Positions 1 to 5,722 of a DNA stretch of 5,923 bases are shown one piece after another. The position numbers and the translations under genes are program-made. Position 1 is the stretch's first letter, and every line of letters starts with the position of its first letter. The DNA is taken from the NCBI GenBank assembly GCA_032250585.1, contig JAVVFH010000223.1:1-5923 (forward strand), written 5' to 3'. The notes beneath the pieces are model-generated. The model made no database searches. It was not told where the DNA came from and saw nothing but the letters and a program-made list of their open reading frames with translations. The stretch comes from JAVVFH01 sp032250585. GTDB taxonomy: Bacteria > Pseudomonadota > Gammaproteobacteria > Xanthomonadales > SZUA-36.

Positions 1-71
1 GTTTCGCTGGTCTCGTCGAGTTCGGTCAGGCCGGTGCCGCCGATCAGTGCCAGTGTCTTGCCCGTGTTCAT
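1..71 (-). CDS. mtnP: S-methyl-5'-thioinosine/thioadenosine phosphorylase, N-terminal fragment
   Basis: Only the first 23 codons are inside the window; the gene runs off the left edge. The peptide begins MNTGKTLALIGGTGLTELDE. The IGGTGL motif near the N-terminus is the phosphate-binding start of the MTAP/MTIP branch of purine nucleoside phosphorylases, which split methylthioadenosine or methylthioinosine into a purine base and methylthioribose-1-phosphate in polyamine by-product salvage. The ATG at 71-69 shares its A with the TGA of hpt (TGATG). A strong GGAGGA at 83-78 sits inside the end of hpt, so translation is probably coupled. Family knowledge: in pseudomonads and related bacteria a methylthioinosine phosphorylase gene lies beside nagZ, and the enzyme releases hypoxanthine, a substrate for the neighbouring Hpt. 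The choice between adenosine and inosine substrate cannot be made from this fragment. Confidence 0.72.
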   Translation of the reverse strand, partial: MNTGKTLALIGGTGLTELDETSE

Positions 72-619
72 CAGTGCTCCTCCAGGGCGCGAATCTCATC
101 GAGCTGGCGCCAATAGCCGTAAACATCCATGCCACAACCGAAAACGTAGTGGTCCGCGACTTCGAGGCCGATAAAGGGCGGCCGCTGCCCGGCCGTCTCG
201 CGATCGTGAATTTTCCGAACCAGCACCGCGCTGTTTACCGACCGCGCGCCGCTGGCATTGCAGTAGCCTTCGATCATTTCCAGTGTGCGGCCGATGTCGT
301 AGATATCGTCGACGACCAGCACGTCCTGGTCGCGCAGATCGAGCGTCGGCGGCACGCGGAACTCGATGGCGCCGCCCTCGGTGCCGCCGGCATATCGGGT
401 GGCGTGGATGAAATCCATGCGCAGCGGCATGGTCAGGCGCGAGGCCAGCCAGGCGGCCGGCATCAGTGCGCCGGTCATGACGACCAGCAGCACGATCGAG
501 CGGTCGCCGTAATGCGCGTTAATCGCCGCAGCCAATTTCTCGATGGCCGCCTCGACCTCTTCCCGGGTGGCAATCAGCAGCGAATTTTTCAGAACTTCAA
601 TCGGGTCGGCCGGACTCAC
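71..619 (-). CDS. hpt: Hypoxanthine-guanine phosphoribosyltransferase
   Basis: This is a 182-residue cytosolic purine-salvage enzyme that joins hypoxanthine or guanine to PRPP to give IMP or GMP. The PRPP-binding segment VLVVDDIYDIGRTL lies at residues 100-113, with the acidic pair D104-D105. K136 in VRKIHDR fits the purine-contacting lysine, and the VFGCGMDVYGYW stretch (159-170) fits the C-terminal base-binding loop. Length is normal for bacterial Hpt. The usual D-T-G of the PRPP loop reads D-I-G (108-110) here. The start is a GTG at 619-617 overlapping the stop of the upstream channel gene in a GTGA (4 nt), with GGAG at 630-627 spaced 7 nt ahead. The stop overlaps the next gene by one base. 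Its position beside a methylthioinosine phosphorylase-type gene suggests it recaptures hypoxanthine made there. Xanthine or guanine preference cannot be read from the sequence. Confidence 0.9.
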   Translation of the reverse strand: MSPADPIEVLKNSLLIATREEVEAAIEKLAAAINAHYGDRSIVLLVVMTGALMPAAWLASRLTMPLRMDFIHATRYAGGTEGGAIEFRVPPTLDLRDQDVLVVDDIYDIGRTLEMIEGYCNASGARSVNSAVLVRKIHDRETAGQRPPFIGLEVADHYVFGCGMDVYGYWRQLDEIRALEEH

Positions 620-1773
620 ATGTTTTCTCCGTTCTTGTGCTCAATCAGGTTTTCCAGCCCGGCCAGCTCCGGCGGCAGACTCATCTTGAGCGTGCGGGTC
701 GGATAGGCGATGGACGCTTCGTGTCGCGCGACGATGTCGCTTATTTTCAGCAGCACGTCCTGCTTGACTTCGTGATACTTCTGCCAATTGACGGTATGAG
801 TCATGCAGTAAATGAAAAAATCGACCGACGAGGCATTGAAGGCGTTGAATTGCACCATCAGGGTTTGCCGGTTGTCAATTTCAGGGTGGCTGGACAGCAT
901 TTCCCGAACCGCGTCCGTCACCGCCCGCATGCGGCCGATGTCGTCGTAACGCAGGCCGATGGTTTCATAAATCCGCCGGTGGGTCATGCGCGAGGGGTTT
1001 TCCACCGAGGCGGTCGTGAAAATCGCGTTCGGAATGTACACCGGGCGCTTGTCGAATTTGCGAATCGTCGTCTGGCGCCAACCGATGTTTTCCACCACGC
1101 CCTCGATGTCCTTTTCCTTCAGCAGGATCCAGTCGCCGACGGAAAAGGGACGGTCGATGAAAACTGTGACCCCGCCGAAAAAATTGGCCAGGATGTCTCT
1201 CGCCGCCAGGCCGACGGCCAGGCCGCCGATACCGCCGGCCGCCAGCAGACCGGCAATACTGAAGCCCAGCGTGTCCAAAGTGACGAGCAAGACCGTGACG
1301 ATGATTGCGATACGGACAATGCGGCCGAGGGCGCTGACCGTGGTTTCGTCGATTGGCCGTTCGTCGCGACGCGCCGTTGCGATGATGTTTTCTTCCATGT
1401 GCCTGACGAAAGACACGAGGAACCAGGCCAGGCAGAACAACAGGCCGAGCTGGCGGATTGTGGTCACGATTTCCGGCGCCAGCAGCTTTTTGCCGCCGTC
1501 GATGACCAGCCCTTCGACTGGAACCTGCTGCGCGGCCAGGGTAATTCCCAGCAGCCAGATCAGCAGCGACAGCGGACGCACCGCGGAATCGAACAAGGCG
1601 TCGTCCCACAGGTTTTCGGAATTGCGCACGGCGACGCTCAGGCGTTTCATCACGCGTCGCTGGGTAAAATCGGCCAGCGCCGCGATCAGGACCACCAGGA
1701 AGACGGTCAGCGCCCAGACTTCGAGGCCAGAGGCGCGCGCCACGGCTTCGACCCATTGGCTGATCAGATCCAT
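616..1773 (-). CDS. YnaI-like small-conductance mechanosensitive channel (MscS family)
   Basis: A 385-residue inner-membrane channel expected to open under membrane tension and release solutes on hypo-osmotic shock. Hydrophobic segments lie at about 15-35, 64-82, 106-124, 147-168 and 172-205. Five predicted helices match the YnaI subtype better than the three of E. coli MscS. The last helix, with GGIGGLAVGLAARDILANFF (180-199), is the pore helix rich in Gly and Ala. It leads into the beta domain DRPFSVGDWI (207-216), followed by EGVVENIGWR and VYIPNA, then VENPSRMTHRRI (257-268), all typical of the family. The start is ATG 1773-1771. GGAG at 1784-1781 with a 7-nt spacer supports it over the in-frame ATG at 1818, which would overlap nagZ by 55 nt and lacks a good ribosome site. 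It overlaps nagZ by 10 nt and hpt by 4 nt. Paralogue identity (ynaI versus other MscS members) is by motif only. Confidence 0.88.
   Translation of the reverse strand: MDLISQWVEAVARASGLEVWALTVFLVVLIAALADFTQRRVMKRLSVAVRNSENLWDDALFDSAVRPLSLLIWLLGITLAAQQVPVEGLVIDGGKKLLAPEIVTTIRQLGLLFCLAWFLVSFVRHMEENIIATARRDERPIDETTVSALGRIVRIAIIVTVLLVTLDTLGFSIAGLLAAGGIGGLAVGLAARDILANFFGGVTVFIDRPFSVGDWILLKEKDIEGVVENIGWRQTTIRKFDKRPVYIPNAIFTTASVENPSRMTHRRIYETIGLRYDDIGRMRAVTDAVREMLSSHPEIDNRQTLMVQFNAFNASSVDFFIYCMTHTVNWQKYHEVKQDVLLKISDIVARHEASIAYPTRTLKMSLPPELAGLENLIEHKNGENM
627..630 (-). promoter_or_regulatory. Ribosome binding site of hpt (GTG start)
   Basis: GGAG within the last codons of the channel gene, 7 nt before GTG 619-617. 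It supports the non-ATG start of hpt, because no in-frame ATG is available close by. Confidence 0.6.
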
Positions 1774-2816
1774 GATTGTTCTCCGAGTTCTTCGAGACTG
1801 CGCTGCCAGCGCGCCCATTCGCCGACGCCTTGCTCGCGGGCCGTCAGCAATTCGTCCGCGCTGACGGTCGGCTTGCCGTAAAGACGCGCCACGGCCGCCG
1901 AGGCATCGGCCGACGGCTGCTCGGGCGCGGACAACAACGCGGACACGTCATCCGGCTGACAGACCAGAACGAGGTCGCAGCCCGCGGCCAGACAGAGCCG
2001 GCTGCGCGTTTCCAGGTCGCCGGCAGCCCGCGCCGCATGCATGCCGAGGTCATCAGAAAAAACCACGCCCTGGTAGCCGCAGCGCCCGCGCAAATGGTCG
2101 AGCAGCCACTTGCGCGAATAACCCGCGGGCAGATCGTCGACGGCGGGATAAACCACGTGCGCAATCATCAGCGCATCGAGTTCCCCGGCCAGTTCGCGAA
2201 ACGGCCGCAGGTCGCTGCGCTCGATCTCGTCCAGGCCGCGCGGATCGACCACGTCCTCGAGATGGGAATCGGGAGCCACCGAACCGTGGCCCGGAAAGTG
2301 TTTGCCGGTGGTCTTCATGCCGGCATCGTGCATGCCCGCCAGATAGGCCCGTCCCAGGCGGGTGACGGCGGCCGGCGATGCGCCCAGCGAACGGTCGCCG
2401 ATGACGCGGCTGCCGCGGTCCAGGTCAAGTACCGGCGCAAAACTCAGGTCGATGCCGCAGGCGAGCATCTCGCTGGCCATCACGCGGGCGTGCCGATACG
2501 CCATGTCCAGCGCCTTGGGCGGATCCGAGCGCTCCAGTTTTCCCAGCACACCGAGCGCCGGCAGGCGGGTAAAACCCTCGCGCAGGCGCTGCACCCGGCC
2601 GCCTTCCTGGTCGATACAGACCAGCAGGCGCGGCTGTCTGAGCGCACGGATCTGCGTCACCAGCCGAATGAGCTGCGGCCGGTCGCTGAAGTTGCGGCTG
2701 AACAGGACCACGCCGCCGACGGCCGGGTGTGTGAGCTGACTGCGCGCCGCATCGTCCAGTTCGCAACCGGGAATTCCGATCAGCACGGGCCCGAGTGACG
2801 ACGACCGCGCACTCAC
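1764..2816 (-). CDS. nagZ: Beta-N-acetylhexosaminidase of peptidoglycan recycling (GH3)
   Basis: A 350-residue cytoplasmic glycoside hydrolase family 3 enzyme, with no signal peptide. It removes GlcNAc from GlcNAc-1,6-anhydroMurNAc muropeptides imported from the cell wall. Visible signatures are IDQEGGRVQR (68-77, substrate-binding Asp), VIGDRSLG (138-145), and the NagZ loop KHFPGHG (172-178) followed by D183 and H185, the Asp-His dyad that acts as acid/base in this family. FSDDLGM (253-259) supplies the nucleophile, probably D255. Length agrees with proteobacterial NagZ (about 330-350). The GTG start at 2816-2814 overlaps the rlmD stop as GTGA; only a weak purine-rich stretch precedes it, so translation probably depends on coupling to rlmD. 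The next gene starts 10 nt before its stop. In species with an inducible AmpC, NagZ products act as inducers through AmpR; nothing here shows that system. Confidence 0.95.
   Translation of the reverse strand: MSARSSSLGPVLIGIPGCELDDAARSQLTHPAVGGVVLFSRNFSDRPQLIRLVTQIRALRQPRLLVCIDQEGGRVQRLREGFTRLPALGVLGKLERSDPPKALDMAYRHARVMASEMLACGIDLSFAPVLDLDRGSRVIGDRSLGASPAAVTRLGRAYLAGMHDAGMKTTGKHFPGHGSVAPDSHLEDVVDPRGLDEIERSDLRPFRELAGELDALMIAHVVYPAVDDLPAGYSRKWLLDHLRGRCGYQGVVFSDDLGMHAARAAGDLETRSRLCLAAGCDLVLVCQPDDVSALLSAPEQPSADASAAVARLYGKPTVSADELLTAREQGVGEWARWQRSLEELGEQSWI
1781..1784 (-). promoter_or_regulatory. Ribosome binding site deciding the channel gene start
   Basis: GGAG inside the last codons of nagZ, 7 nt before the ATG at 1773. 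It decides for the 385-residue product rather than the 400-residue in-frame extension. Confidence 0.65.
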
Positions 2817-4153
2817 GCGCTCTTGCCTTTGCGTTCGAACAGGGCGATCGATTCCACGTGCCCGGTGTGCGGGAACATGTCCATCACGCCCGCGCCGCTC
2901 ATCCGGAAACCGAATTCGTGCACCAGCAGTCCGGCGTCGCGTGCCAGGCTGGCCGGGTGACAGGACACATACACCAGCCGCCGGGCACCACTGGCGACAA
3001 TGTGCGGCAGTATGAACTCCGCCCCGGACCGGGGCGGGTCGATCAGAACCTTGTCGTAGGGTGTTTTCAGCCAGGGTGCGGCGCCGGGATCCTGGGCCAG
3101 ATCGGCGCTGTGGAACAGCACGTTGTCCAGCCCGTTGGCCGTCGCGTTATCGCGGGCCTGGCGCACCAGCCCGGCGTCGCCCTCGACGCCGACGACGGCA
3201 CCGGCGCGGGTCGCGAGCGGCAGTGTGAAATTGCCCAGACCGCAAAACAGGTCGAGCACGCGATCGCTGCTGTCGGGTTCGAGCAGTTCGATGGCGCGCC
3301 CGATCATTTGTCGGTTCATCGCAGCGTTGACCTGGATGAAATCGGTGGGCGCGAAGGCGATGCGCAGGCCGAAGTCCGGCAGTTCATAGGAAAGTTCGAC
3401 GCTGTCCGGCTCCAGGGTATGCACGCTGGCCGGACCGCCCGGCTGCAGCAGCACCGATATGCCGGTCTCGCGCGCAAAGGCCGTCAACCGCGCAAGGTCC
3501 TCCGCCGACAGGGCTTCCAGGTTGCGGAACACGAGCGCGCAGGCGTCGTCGCCGCAGGCGACCTCTATCTGGGGAATGGTGCTTTTCGCATCCAGGCCCG
3601 ACAGCAGAACGGAGAGGTCGTCCAGCCGCTCGGCGATGCGGCTGTCCAGCACGTGACATTCGCGCATATCCGCGACGAAACGGCCATAGCGCTCGCGAAA
3701 GCCGACCAGCACCCGGCCCTTCTTCGGCACGTCACGAACCGACAGGCGCGCCTTGCGCCGGTAGTTCCAGAGCGGGCCGCGCAGGGATTCCCAGAAGGTC
3801 AGCGGCTCGACCTTGCCGATCCGCTCCAGGTTCTGTTTGAGCGTGTTGTGCTTGGCCTCGATTTGCCGGTCGGGATCGAGATGCTGCAGCGAACAGCCGC
3901 CGCACTGGCCGAAATGGGGACAGCGCGGTTCCACCCGCTGGGGCGCGGCGGTCAACAACTCCAGGGTTTCGCCTTCGTCGTAACGCCGCTTGCGGTCAGT
4001 AATGCGCGCCAGCACCGTTTCGCCCGGCAGCGCGCCGTGCACGAATACTTTCTTGTCGGCCAGCGTCGCCACCCCGCGCCCGTCATGGCTCAGGTCATCG
4101 ATCACCAGTTCGACCGGCTCGGCAGGTATTTTACGCCGCCTTCTGCGACCCAT
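2813..4153 (-). CDS. rlmD: 23S rRNA (uracil-1939-C5)-methyltransferase RlmD
   Basis: A 446-residue SAM-dependent RNA methyltransferase (formerly RumA) that makes m5U at position 1939 of 23S rRNA. A basic N-terminus (MGRRRRRK) leads into a TRAM-type RNA-binding domain (about 11-70). The [4Fe-4S] ligands are C78, C84 and C87 (CPHFGQCGGC) with C166 (RECH). FIQVN (272-276) contains the Gln used for cofactor or flipping contacts. SAM motif DLFCGLGNFTLPL is at 301-313 and DPPRSG at 372-377. The catalytic nucleophile is C398 in VYVSCHP, and the conserved general base is E434 in GHVES. All expected residues are present. The cysteine pattern, with an iron-sulfur cluster, separates it from TrmA and favours RlmD over RlmC. 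Start ATG 4153-4151 has GAGGG at 4164-4160 with a 6-nt spacer. It is the first gene of the overlapping block and shares a GTGA with nagZ. Confidence 0.95.
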   Translation of the reverse strand: MGRRRRRKIPAEPVELVIDDLSHDGRGVATLADKKVFVHGALPGETVLARITDRKRRYDEGETLELLTAAPQRVEPRCPHFGQCGGCSLQHLDPDRQIEAKHNTLKQNLERIGKVEPLTFWESLRGPLWNYRRKARLSVRDVPKKGRVLVGFRERYGRFVADMRECHVLDSRIAERLDDLSVLLSGLDAKSTIPQIEVACGDDACALVFRNLEALSAEDLARLTAFARETGISVLLQPGGPASVHTLEPDSVELSYELPDFGLRIAFAPTDFIQVNAAMNRQMIGRAIELLEPDSSDRVLDLFCGLGNFTLPLATRAGAVVGVEGDAGLVRQARDNATANGLDNVLFHSADLAQDPGAAPWLKTPYDKVLIDPPRSGAEFILPHIVASGARRLVYVSCHPASLARDAGLLVHEFGFRMSGAGVMDMFPHTGHVESIALFERKGKSA

Positions 4154-4159
4154 TGCGGA

Positions 4160-4164
4160 CCCTC
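4160..4164 (-). promoter_or_regulatory. Ribosome binding site of rlmD
   Basis: GAGGG on the minus strand, 6 nt before the ATG at 4153. It lies only 8 nt downstream of the hairpin stem at 4173-4197, so folding of that stem leaves the site exposed but close to the structure. Confidence 0.6.
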
Positions 4165-4172
4165 ATAAACGC

Positions 4173-4197
4173 CGACCGGGCCATGACGGCCCGGTCG
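4173..4197 (-). terminator. Perfect 10-bp hairpin between ydbL-like gene and rlmD; terminator or attenuator
   Basis: CGACCGGGCC at 4173-4182 and GGCCCGGTCG at 4188-4197 are exact reverse complements around a 5-nt loop (ATGAC on the plus strand). It begins 19 nt past the ydbL-like stop and ends 19 nt before the rlmD ATG. On the minus strand the stem is followed by GGCGTTTATG, with only three Ts, so termination is likely partial at best. It could end most ydbL transcripts, attenuate read-through into the rlmD operon, or protect an RNA 3' end. The opposite strand has no T-run at all. Confidence 0.5.
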
Positions 4198-4215
4198 TGT
4201 TGCACCCCGGAAGGG

Positions 4216-4815
4216 CTATTTCTGACGCCAGTTGCCATTCGCATCCTGGTAGTACCATCCGGGGCGAGCGTTCGCCAGCCACTCCTTGGCGAAGGTCTTC
4301 TGGATGTCCTGTTCCCATTCCGGGTGGCCATTGGCGACCGCGATCTCCCGGTATACCGTGCGCCGGTCGCGGTTTTCTTCGGCGACCAGGCTCTCCAGCT
4401 TGCGCCGTTCGGCCAGCGGCACGGCCGAGCGGTCGTGAATTGCAACCAGCCCGTCGGCGGTAAAACCGATCGCGCCGGCATCGTACAGTGAGGCCAGTTC
4501 CTGGCGATGGCGCTGGGCCATCCGCGCCTTGATAGCGTTGATCTGCGGCGTGTTGATGTCGATCTCCGGCTCCTGTGCCTGGGCGCTGGGCACGAGAAAA
4601 TCCAGCACGCCGGCAGAGGCGAGCAGAAGAACGTCGCCGGCTGGCTCCAGCGGGAAGCGGTAAGAGCTGTCCCCTTCCTCCTCACCCAACACGTCATCGA
4701 CGAATTTCTCGGCGGCGCGCTCTGCGGCAGCGGCAGGGAAATAGACGTTGATGGTCACGCAGGCCGCCAACAAGAACAGCGCGCCGAAAATCAGTCCCAG
4801 ATTCAGTTTTTTCAT
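4216..4815 (-). CDS. ydbL: YdbL-family (DUF1318) lipoprotein
   Basis: A 199-residue envelope protein. Residues 1-18 form a lipoprotein signal (MKK, hydrophobic core) ending in the lipobox LAAC with C19 as the lipidated Cys; Val at +2 gives no inner-membrane retention signal. VTINVYFPAAAAE (20-32) follows. A second hydrophobic stretch (61-77) ends in SAQAQ, resembling a signal-peptidase I site. The DUF1318 domain covers about 84-199, with LVAEENRDR (143-151), VYREIA, NGHPEW and the C-terminal ANARPGWYYQDANGNWRQK. In E. coli, YdbL (periplasmic, not lipidated) is encoded with YdbH and YnbE, which form an inner-to-outer-membrane lipid-transport bridge; a helper role is inferred here. Neither partner is in the window. 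ATG 4815-4813 has GGGAG at 4826-4822, 6-nt spacer. The downstream hairpin separates it from rlmD. Confidence 0.85.
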   Translation of the reverse strand: MKKLNLGLIFGALFLLAACVTINVYFPAAAAERAAEKFVDDVLGEEEGDSSYRFPLEPAGDVLLLASAGVLDFLVPSAQAQEPEIDINTPQINAIKARMAQRHRQELASLYDAGAIGFTADGLVAIHDRSAVPLAERRKLESLVAEENRDRRTVYREIAVANGHPEWEQDIQKTFAKEWLANARPGWYYQDANGNWRQK

Positions 4816-4969
4816 CGATCGCTCCCGTGCGAGATCATTCCCGCCAGTTTACCAGACCCGCCGCTGTATCAGCGCTTAATCCATTCCCATATGATGACAG
4901 CTGAGGGCCAGGCTCACCGGCGGCGATGGAGTGCAGCGGAATGGCCGTCCGAGTGCAGCGCCCGGTCAG
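4816..4969. other. Upstream region of the ydbL-like gene, no gene seen
   Basis: This is the non-coding stretch between the ydbL-like start and the decayed toxin. It holds the ribosome site (4826-4822) and must carry any ydbL promoter unless transcription enters from the cassette side. TAAACT just upstream is a possible -10 but has no convincing -35 at 16-18 nt. A 5-bp inverted repeat, CGCTG-TAT-CAGCG, sits at 4862-4874. I cannot assign an operator. The boundary between native sequence and the toxin remnant is not sharp. Confidence 0.3.
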
Positions 4970-5174
4970 CCATAATTCCGGGAAAATAATGCGTACATCT
5001 GCGCCAACTGCCAGCTCGTCGACGTGACCTGAATTGCCGTTCTCTTCGATCACGTGCAGATGTGCAGCACTGCCTCCCCTGGAACCGTCGAGCCAACTCA
5101 GGATCAATTTTTCGGTAGTAGGCCTTTTCTCTGCGTATGTCGTCAAGCGCGGATTGGAGAATCCGTACCGGCAG
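4970..5174 (-). pseudogene. Decayed RelE/ParE-family toxin gene
   Basis: From 5174 the reading LPVRILQSALDDIRREKAYY, continuing to about DPELARRFQ, matches the start of RelE/ParE-type toxins (strand, then an Ala/Asp-rich helix, then YY and RRF). At the GGGG run 5079-5076 the family-like reading moves to another frame (EAVLHICT), which stops at 5052-5050. From about 5050 a third frame gives VIEENGNSGHVDEL, AVGADVRIIF, resembling the middle of the same family. So at least two frameshifts are needed, and the catalytic C-terminal strand is not recognisable. There is no ATG: the codon at the expected start is CTG, preceded directly by the attC-like half-site. No antitoxin gene is present beside it. 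Sequencing error could explain one shift but hardly the missing start and end as well. Boundaries are approximate. Confidence 0.6.
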
Positions 5175-5199
5175 GGTCCGCTGCAATGATCTGTTAGGC
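5175..5199 (-). repeat. Half attC-like element (R''-L'' arm only)
   Basis: On the minus strand GCCTAAC (5199-5193) fits the attC inverse core RYYYAAC; the plus strand reads GTTAGGC, fitting GTTRRRY. It continues into AGATCATTG then CAGCGGACC. Compared with the full element at 5723-5783, the shared stretch from TAACAG to CAGCGGAYC differs at only four positions, all transitions. The matching L'-R' arm and second GTTRRRY core are absent: the sequence passes straight into the toxin relic. It starts 16 nt after the stop of the SnoaL-like gene, the position expected for that cassette's attC. Confidence 0.55.
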
Positions 5200-5215
5200 G
5201 GCAACCTGGCCCTTC

Positions 5216-5707
5216 TCAGCGATCTGTTCCCGGACGCAAACGGCGCTCACCTTCTGCCGGCATGCCCCGCATCGCCGCAATAAGCCAAGTCTCATTTCTC
5301 CTCACGAGTACCCATGTACCGCGGGCAAGTCTGGTTTCGAACTCCTCCTCGTTCCCATTTGCTCCGAAAGTCTTCGATCCGACATTCACAAGTCGAACGC
5401 CTGGCGCGATGTCTCTAAGCGAAAGTAACTCAAATTCTCCTTCTCGGCCCTCATTGATTCGGGAGAAGTAGGTATTCCACCAGCCACCGATGGCCTCTCG
5501 GCCATCGATTCGTGGCAGGTTTCCCATAATGAGATCAGCGTCATCGGTAAACAAAGCAGCAAGCGCATCCCCGTCATGTGTGTTCCAGGTGGCCGTATAG
5601 GCTTCGAGGAAGGAGTCAAATCCCGAATTCCCTTCCTCGGCAGGCGAGACACCCGGAACAGCGAGAAGCACCAGGAGCAGCAGTCCGACGTTAACTCGAT
5701 GGTTCAT
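5216..5707 (-). CDS. Secreted SnoaL-like / DUF4440 (NTF2-fold) protein
   Basis: A 163-residue protein. Residues 1-23 look like a Sec signal peptide: basic NHR, a Leu/Val core, then VSPA before EE, suggesting cleavage after A23 and a periplasmic or secreted product. The mature part fits the SnoaL/SgcJ-EcaC class of NTF2-like folds: a first helix FLEAYTATWNTHDGDALAAL (33-52), then FTDDADLIM (53-61), the turn IDGREAIGGWW (67-77), and the last strands TRLARGTWVLVRRNETWLIA (125-144). Members may be enzymes, binding proteins or of unknown role, and no active site can be assigned here. ATG 5707-5705 is preceded by AAGGAG at 5719-5714 with a 6-nt spacer, a strong site. The gene lies between two attC-like elements and has no visible promoter of its own. 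Function unknown. Confidence 0.8.
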   Translation of the reverse strand: MNHRVNVGLLLLVLLAVPGVSPAEEGNSGFDSFLEAYTATWNTHDGDALAALFTDDADLIMGNLPRIDGREAIGGWWNTYFSRINEGREGEFELLSLRDIAPGVRLVNVGSKTFGANGNEEEFETRLARGTWVLVRRNETWLIAAMRGMPAEGERRLRPGTDR

Positions 5708-5713
5708 GTAGAT

Positions 5714-5719
5714 CTCCTT
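5714..5719 (-). promoter_or_regulatory. Ribosome binding site of the SnoaL-like gene
   Basis: AAGGAG 6 nt before the ATG at 5707 and only 3 nt after the R' arm of the attC-like element. This close packing of attC, ribosome site and start codon is usual in integron cassettes. Confidence 0.65.
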
Positions 5720-5722
5720 GCC

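Noticed and set aside
1774..1818. Longer N-terminus for the channel protein (MGALAAQSRRTRRTI)
   Set aside because: It would overlap nagZ by 55 nt with no good ribosome site, while the inner ATG has GGAG at the right distance.
637..4168. Long plus-strand open frames, for example 637-1881, 1776-2798 and 2795-4168
   Set aside because: They lie exactly antisense to well-supported genes, contain no recognisable motif, and arise from the high GC content of those genes.
4131..4184. A 17-codon leader peptide (MARSAFMRVRNGSQKAA) starting in the hairpin loop and overlapping the rlmD start
   Set aside because: There is no ribosome site, since the upstream bases are in the stem, and no regulatory codon run.
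4835..4880. Sigma-70 promoter for ydbL around TAAACT and operator at the CGCTG-TAT-CAGCG repeat
   Set aside because: No acceptable -35 at normal spacing, and a 5-bp palindrome of this kind is expected by chance. It does not fit the LexA box spacing.
4860..4970. A third degenerate attC-like element (ACAGCGGCGG at about 4868-4859 and GCCGCCGGTGAGC nearby)
   Set aside because: Only 8 nt match the L'' arm and no AAC/GTT core lies at the right distance.
4835..5146. Minus-strand 103-codon frame as a real gene
   Set aside because: Its N-terminal half is out of frame with the toxin-like start, and its tail runs through non-coding sequence. Only the middle part carries toxin-like residues, which fits a frameshifted relic.
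4914..5204. Minus-strand 96-codon frame starting MPPNRSLQRT as an intact toxin
   Set aside because: The first residues are translated from the attC-like half-site from a TTG codon, and the family similarity ends at RRFQ where the frame breaks.
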